A stretch of DNA of 64,000 nt, taken from contig NZ_CP115483.1 of the NCBI RefSeq assembly GCF_027627455.1, positions 3,162,001 to 3,226,000 of the forward strand, given 5' to 3'. Below are positions 61,001-64,000 of the stretch, piece by piece. Under the pieces are notes generated by a model that saw only the letters and a list, made by a program, of their open reading frames with translations, was not told the DNA's origin and searched no databases. Source of the stretch: Sphingobacterium sp. SYP-B4668 (GTDB lineage: Bacteria > Bacteroidota > Bacteroidia > Sphingobacteriales > Sphingobacteriaceae). The position numbers were made by a program, and so were the translations under genes. Each line of letters opens with the position of its first letter. Position 1 is the first letter of the stretch.

Positions 61001-63347
61001 AGATGTTGTCGGCAAGATTCAATCCAGCCTTATTCTGATTGGCGTTTACTATCTGTCCGCTTTTCTTACTATTGACTGTATTTGTCAACGCATTAGTCGT
61101 TGATGTATTAGCCACCCCCATCAGGTTATTAGTCGTTACTGCTTTCAGCTTTAGATCAGTCGCTTGTTGATTAGCGGCGGCCGTTACTAATACCTTTCCT
61201 CCAACATAATTGACCATCTCCAGATGATTCAGTTTGAGGTTACTATTTGTACTTCCACTGTTAGCTCCCACTGCTTCTGCCACAACTTTGAAAGGAACCT
61301 CACGCAGTACCGTACTACCATCCATCAATACAATCTTGTAATTATAGCCATCCGAGGGCAGGTTTTTAAATAAGGAATTGAAAATCACATATCCCTCATT
61401 CCCATTCTTTTTGTTATTCATCTGCGGCGTTGTACGCTCTGCTATCAGCATCTTATCCCCTTGTATCGCCTGTTCATACTGGCTTTCGCTCAATATATCC
61501 CCCTCGTATCTAGGAATGCCGTATTGGGCATTCTCTTTGTTAACCTTTTCCCGGTAGATCTTAATCTTGGCATTTTCTACATAATCCCCTTTGAGGTTGT
61601 TAAAGATTTCACGCACATTGACCTTTAAACTATAGGCGTTAGCATCCAACGTGATTTGATTCATCTGCTGCACACCACCTGCTTTTAAAGAAAACAATTC
61701 GCTACTCGCCTTAAAATGAGGATTGAGTACCGCTATTTTATAATACACGCCCACTTTACCTTTCATATTGTCGAGATCATGCTGCCTATTAGGAGGCAGC
61801 ATGGACACCTGCTGCCCACCCATATTTACCTCCCATTTATCCGTTGGGATCACGCCACTACTATCTGCTGAAGTGAAAAAACAGGGCATTTCAAAATTTC
61901 CATCCTTATCGGTCATCACGTACTGTCCGCCAAAGACCTCTTCTTTATTGAAATAGTTGGCGACAGCACCAGTCAATTCGGTCATCTGTGGTACGCCATT
62001 AGCATCCTCTCCAACATTAGCATATACTTTTGACAAATAGACCTTTTGATTCGCAATTGGGAATACATTTCCTTCAGTATCATCCTTAAATTGGTAGACC
62101 AATCGACCTTTGATCTTGGTCGTATCCCGGTATATCTTGGCATCAAAGAGGAAATCCACCCGTTGGCTCTTTCCTTGATTTTCGAAAATCTGTTGTTGGG
62201 TCGGATCGCTCGCGATGACCTCAACTTGGTATTGCTCACCTTTCGTGAGCATGGGCATCTTCACAAAATCATACAAAAGCTCGTTGTTGCCGACAATCTT
62301 GGTAGAATACATCGGCAACGTTAAAGGAGCGCCCTTCTTGGATATATTAGATGTCTTAGCTTTATAGAAATTGATGGTATATTCTGTTGTGGGTGCAGCC
62401 GCTATTATCGGATTCCAAACCACTTTAAACTGTCCCTGGCCGTTAAATGTACTCTGGTGTTCGGGGCTTACAATTATTGGGGCGTTTACCATATTCCCAG
62501 CATACCTAAAAGAAGTGACCTCTGACCACCCTCTATTTCTAAAATTAGATTTCCCTGTGGGATCGGTAGCTTGCACCCCCATCACATATTGTCGCCCAGG
62601 AATGAGCGCTGGATGAGCAGGACCATACAGCAGCATATTCGTCCCAATTGTTTCTTCAAATAAAGGTCTGCTGGATAGGAATGCGTCGTTAGGATTACGT
62701 GCTGCGATGACCTCTACAATCCGTAGCTTATACTGGATAAATGGAGATGATCCCGGAGGTGTAGTCCACGTGATTGGTAAAGCCTGCACACCCTTTACAT
62801 CGACATTCTGTTCGTTGAACGGACTCAAAATACGGGGCGGCTCTAAATCTGAAATCCGGAAGCTGGTACAGCCTAGTGGCTGTTCAGGACTGATTGGCTC
62901 CAGGCTGTTATAGTTTAAGGCCCGAATACACAAGGTATAATTACCTTCCAAAAGTCCTACCCCTCGAGTCATATCCGCACGGCTGATGCCCGTATATTCT
63001 ATTTTGTTGATGTCAAATAGAGCTGCAATATCATTTCCATTCAAATTGACCGTCTGCCCAGCAGGAATGAGAATGGGCCGCGGACTACGGTAACCGGGCT
63101 TGACCCAAGCCGCAATACCATTGTCACCTGTTACCCTGGCCGTAAGCTGTATGGACAGCTCGGTCGTGGAGATATTGGTCACCGTCACCACCATCAACTC
63201 GGGATGCGAAGAATAATCCGCAATACGATTCAAATATGGGGGCAACACGTGTGATGTAATCTGTATCTGTGCTTGCGCGGCACAAAGCATCAGCAAAAAT
63301 CCTATTAGGGTCAATACGTTTCGTCTGATAAATGCGATCCTTTTCAT
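55053..63347 (-). CDS. Giant exported multidomain protein (2764 residues)
   Basis: A signal peptide ends near residue 26 (LIGFLLMLCAAQAQ). Residues 27-170 resemble the N-terminal region of TANFOR-type Bacteroidota proteins (moderate trust). Two FN3-like domains follow (about 170-400), then at least five carboxypeptidase-regulatory-like domains at about 412, 1286, 1406, 1622 and 1726 (IRGRVTDNFTTLGVKGVQVK; LRGQVTLAEDGTALRGAQVY). A Asn/Thr-rich linker lies near 740-800. Residues about 2330-2480 form a long Ala/Gln/Glu-rich helical stretch, and the last 250 residues are strand-rich and glycine-rich with a cluster of cysteines (GGVCGVSG, CAGSSCNKG). I see no T9SS-type tail. Function unknown; surface structure or export machine is inference. 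Confidence 0.85.
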   Translation of the reverse strand: MKRIAFIRRNVLTLIGFLLMLCAAQAQIQITSHVLPPYLNRIADYSSHPELMVVTVTNISTTELSIQLTARVTGDNGIAAWVKPGYRSPRPILIPAGQTVNLNGNDIAALFDINKIEYTGISRADMTRGVGLLEGNYTLCIRALNYNSLEPISPEQPLGCTSFRISDLEPPRILSPFNEQNVDVKGVQALPITWTTPPGSSPFIQYKLRIVEVIAARNPNDAFLSSRPLFEETIGTNMLLYGPAHPALIPGRQYVMGVQATDPTGKSNFRNRGWSEVTSFRYAGNMVNAPIIVSPEHQSTFNGQGQFKVVWNPIIAAAPTTEYTINFYKAKTSNISKKGAPLTLPMYSTKIVGNNELLYDFVKMPMLTKGEQYQVEVIASDPTQQQIFENQGKSQRVDFLFDAKIYRDTTKIKGRLVYQFKDDTEGNVFPIANQKVYLSKVYANVGEDANGVPQMTELTGAVANYFNKEEVFGGQYVMTDKDGNFEMPCFFTSADSSGVIPTDKWEVNMGGQQVSMLPPNRQHDLDNMKGKVGVYYKIAVLNPHFKASSELFSLKAGGVQQMNQITLDANAYSLKVNVREIFNNLKGDYVENAKIKIYREKVNKENAQYGIPRYEGDILSESQYEQAIQGDKMLIAERTTPQMNNKKNGNEGYVIFNSLFKNLPSDGYNYKIVLMDGSTVLREVPFKVVAEAVGANSGSTNSNLKLNHLEMVNYVGGKVLVTAAANQQATDLKLKAVTTNNLMGVANTSTTNALTNTVNSKKSGQIVNANQNKAGLNLADNISKGGSLYGNGITKNALSKDKWTDYRYNAVPEEAFLTLEKELHVPPRTKLTGNLKYAYKNRAGVPKQAYANMPLKLVVTYDFVESRYSANAMSDTHQEVRLAGGPSAADSDPSFGIDPILRGGDSQNRGLIGGAANILSPIGNYYSNVGTQLATYGYTNFAKTEVVGQGTAIYGGGNSVQDNYKVLQTVMTDQEGNFEFDFPNADMAGQYVNGSVTIGHGDLASSRDGRFRRVYRLVPDVSFYCAPDEAIVVQPWESKDIGTYTSFVKTQNIRVQVQRVDRAEQPQTAISFPNVPVNLYYDLNNKDHRYMPFIPGLDKNTKKNINASTPNSGYNNSAAPVISSGATTIVNRIATNNVSYTANIGANYSGTMLSNGVVIPTNNPSIDNQYKNVLMREGDVSNDGGYIEFKDVLRAASISASGSLSYILEADERGRENDVAFYKDYFLSKTHVWTNRRVAADGPQGIEGFIPGAEILFNKDFNPDDVVEYKFRIIPKSTLIRGRVTDNFTTLGVKGVQVKASIILNGKSYNNQRYNFLFEEVSTTDDNGYYVFPTLEKRIEYFNPETINTGTVSTQTTNTVKILYAPGYEKQEVDIGSLSAGLSGRQIVRNFDLKPLGRGAFGYVMDSEDGAPVTARVKLKVNGRWVDTEGVGNKTAAVAAGNRPSNQLALTNFQTLVDKAVQNKQEIVFGTTGSKIQSAKNEKGQINTTLFITSKADLNAGIVEAATQSKVKYGNTVNFVYSGTAQGAANSVAVDKNVPVVGNQQLEQSLRFTPTQFILPYQRFEIDLPARPDSIIIMPYDPAYMPLTAAVNATEPNTNLGDFKLTRRKHRINVVVKTKDGSLVSNAKVYIEGAGDDFRRTNMRGEAQFEFVNNSKTNFNVFVTNDIAKYSGKRDGNNDNSNSPIVMPTAISFMPTSLNNVNSIDDQVQRTVVVAVDRASILRGQVTLAEDGTALRGAQVYLEQGAGANSESEAVTDANGNYAILVPEPRSVSRLLPANSIKIKVAASYYQQHRTFVGESKSIILEKDAREQVLDFKIAELKDIDISQLYGFNARVSKLEQRQDGSYLVSGDLVNLPEHSDFKNDKFAGREVSLTFKNVAFKKSSNVNAAQMPKGVPVAEQIDLVEKDVRLSAFTSFKAQLLGFDQYIRVHRGENDTTGSIQGRLRLVDNSFNFPTSYMTISNQDFYLGKYAGGGPDKMNIEVFHSKEDIKGRKYAISKDQGKAIQFKYLGFDGESGVAAARESYVQNDSIHLFLTLNTKIQGGIPLRLDAGKAVITKDKMLPVSSDEPLEFQLEKWKVQSKSWALAPNSGGIVLKNNKILTGKTDLNMPKMSIVPGELIFDKTDNVVQKLTVGGKASIPLHLNQGTEVVFTYDADVGNIPGKGHFKFTLRNDNGEAAFLEKLPGMTRQGDRIRIGYVSVLSNDEEVFGFSQNATPITLQSQLSFTPGSFFSKPEGLTMNGTVNLHLPKLLDNINGSISYSASESGAPVLSIAPLSFSFTGDGGTRFKTTTTAGGQLFGGRGLGIAGMIQMPGTDISIKANLVSMVTSGVQGAASQAGAQAAGEAKAFAEQVLSQAAADVKKQAEIVIGDYRKQGEEYAAQLLDEVMKEETVRQAREFIENNLKTANNTYNEVMKLGESGKQYYDQIAAKMRLAGSGMNAINSMIDGNPIGGFLQLNGVLRGAVGIDIVDVAKQKTKQVAMQAVKALQEELPVDNLADGMAQNEGGLSGAKFDYDFKTGRMFGSLSMPRLVAGAVILSKVELEMLFEKEGWYFFAGADVLAPVPLIFPLAVGIGIGDHNMVTPQMEAKFTSQSYVKKLPRIFKENGFHGFLFTGRKDIIPETHFAVNFVVADFEVGFGAGFDARIYGSFNKANQEIGVGAMLFAHAYARMAVLGGVCGVSGSVDAEVGVKAKFTNTGGDPSFQVMGCFSANIAARVWCAFVDESIDIGVMGKLSLCAGSSCNKGVEFEFTRNGGSCSKDPDFDY

Positions 63348-63425
63348 TTTTTTATTTTATTTGCGCGTGTCTGAGTAAGTGATATCACTACGCTCGTTAC
63401 ACTCGGTTAATAATGAGCGTTAGCT

Positions 63426-64000
63426 TCATAATCCAAAATTCAGTTGATAAGCAATTTCTGCACGGGTCTCGGTAAATGATGGGCTTCCACCCGTTACAGC
63501 AGATCCAGGGTTGTTGTTCGTAAAATAGACCATTGTTCGAATGCTTTGCAATTTGCTAATGGCATACGTCAGATTTAAAGAACCATTGAAAATATCGCTC
63601 TTATTACCATTGTTGTTGCCCAACATATACCCTAGATTCGTATTCGCACTGAGCTTGTTCTTGGCCATCAAATAGGTGCCCCCCACCGATATCCCCTTAT
63701 AACTATTTTGATTCCCAATGGATTTGAGATTGGTATAGCTCATACTGGAATTAAAGCTTAGTTTTCGGAGCGGAAAAGACAATGTATAATTCAATAGATA
63801 TTGACTAGAATTGATATCTCTACTTGGTGCAGTCTCTGTATCGAAATAGCTGTTATAATCGTCCATGCTATTGAAATTGGCCGAAAGCAGTATCATTTGT
63901 ACCTTGGTGGGGCTTGATAGGGTGAATCGAGGCATAATACCCAGTGTACGGGTCGTCTGTACGATCTTGAGCGAATCGGCAAAGCGTAGGGTATTGGGTC
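63426..64000 (-). CDS. C-terminal part of an outer-membrane beta-barrel protein (runs off the window)
   Basis: The minus-strand frame stays open to base 64000; an internal ATG at 63933-63935 is not the start. About 191 residues are visible. They show amphipathic strands of barrel type (YLLNYTLSFPLRKLSFNSSM, SVGGTYLMAKNKLSANTNLG, FNGSLNLTYAISKLQSIRTM) and end in ETRAEIAYQLNFGL, the usual terminal strand. It lies 78 bases upstream of the giant-protein gene in the same direction and is probably in the same operon, as an outer-membrane anchor or channel. Confidence 0.75.
   Translation of the reverse strand, partial: PNTLRFADSLKIVQTTRTLGIMPRFTLSSPTKVQMILLSANFNSMDDYNSYFDTETAPSRDINSSQYLLNYTLSFPLRKLSFNSSMSYTNLKSIGNQNSYKGISVGGTYLMAKNKLSANTNLGYMLGNNNGNKSDIFNGSLNLTYAISKLQSIRTMVYFTNNNPGSAVTGGSPSFTETRAEIAYQLNFGL

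Overview
The window looks like a chromosome segment from a Sphingobacterium-like member of the Bacteroidota (Sphingobacteriaceae). The grounds are SusC/SusD and FecR/ECF-sigma/TonB-receptor operons, several Bacteroidota-type promoters (TTTG or TTTA, about 19-21 bases, TAnnTTTG), weak Shine-Dalgarno sequences, DUF4180 and DUF6428 genes, and a zeaxanthin-type carotenoid cluster. I see no tRNA, rRNA, insertion sequence, prophage or CRISPR array.

Layout. 1-3.5 kb: a partial FAD-dependent oxidoreductase and a sodium:solute symporter, behind a recognisable promoter and a perfect operator-like palindrome. 3.6-12 kb: fatty acyl-CoA breakdown (thiolase, acyl-CoA dehydrogenase, FadB-like fusion) packed against a methylcitrate-cycle operon (prpB-prpC-prpD); together they would turn acyl-CoA into acetyl-CoA and propionyl-CoA, and propionyl-CoA into pyruvate plus succinate. 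12.2-14.1 kb: a possible small RNA behind a sigma-54-like promoter, then a GNAT protein, a VOC protein and a small secreted protein. 14.1-23.6 kb: one long minus-strand operon (ECF sigma, FecR, SusC, SusD, exported Gfo/Idh/MocA oxidoreductase, exported sugar isomerase) for uptake and probably periplasmic oxidation of a sugar. 24-27 kb: an ABC transporter/GntR operon with a YtrA-type operator. 27-33.2 kb: WG-repeat protein, GNAT, barstar-like protein, two lipoproteins, D-lactate dehydrogenase and a TPR-LuxR regulator. 33.6-36.6 kb: aspartase plus C4-dicarboxylate transporter. 37-39.6 kb: an ArsR-type metal(loid) operon and DUF4180. 39.9-45.1 kb: murQ tightly followed by a second ECF sigma/FecR/TonB-receptor set. 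45.5-50.7 kb: crtI-crtB-idi-crtZ-crtY and a convergent MarR gene. 51-52.9 kb: a PAP2 phosphatase and an unknown exported protein. 53-64 kb: a surface-protein locus with an FN3-type protein, a 2764-residue exported protein and the end of a beta-barrel protein.

The least explained items are the giant-protein locus at the right end, a roughly 112-base intergenic element present twice (23.8 and 28.5 kb) that ends in a terminator and may be a small RNA family, the sigma-54-like short transcript at 12.3 kb, and a FadB-like protein that lacks both hydratase glutamates.
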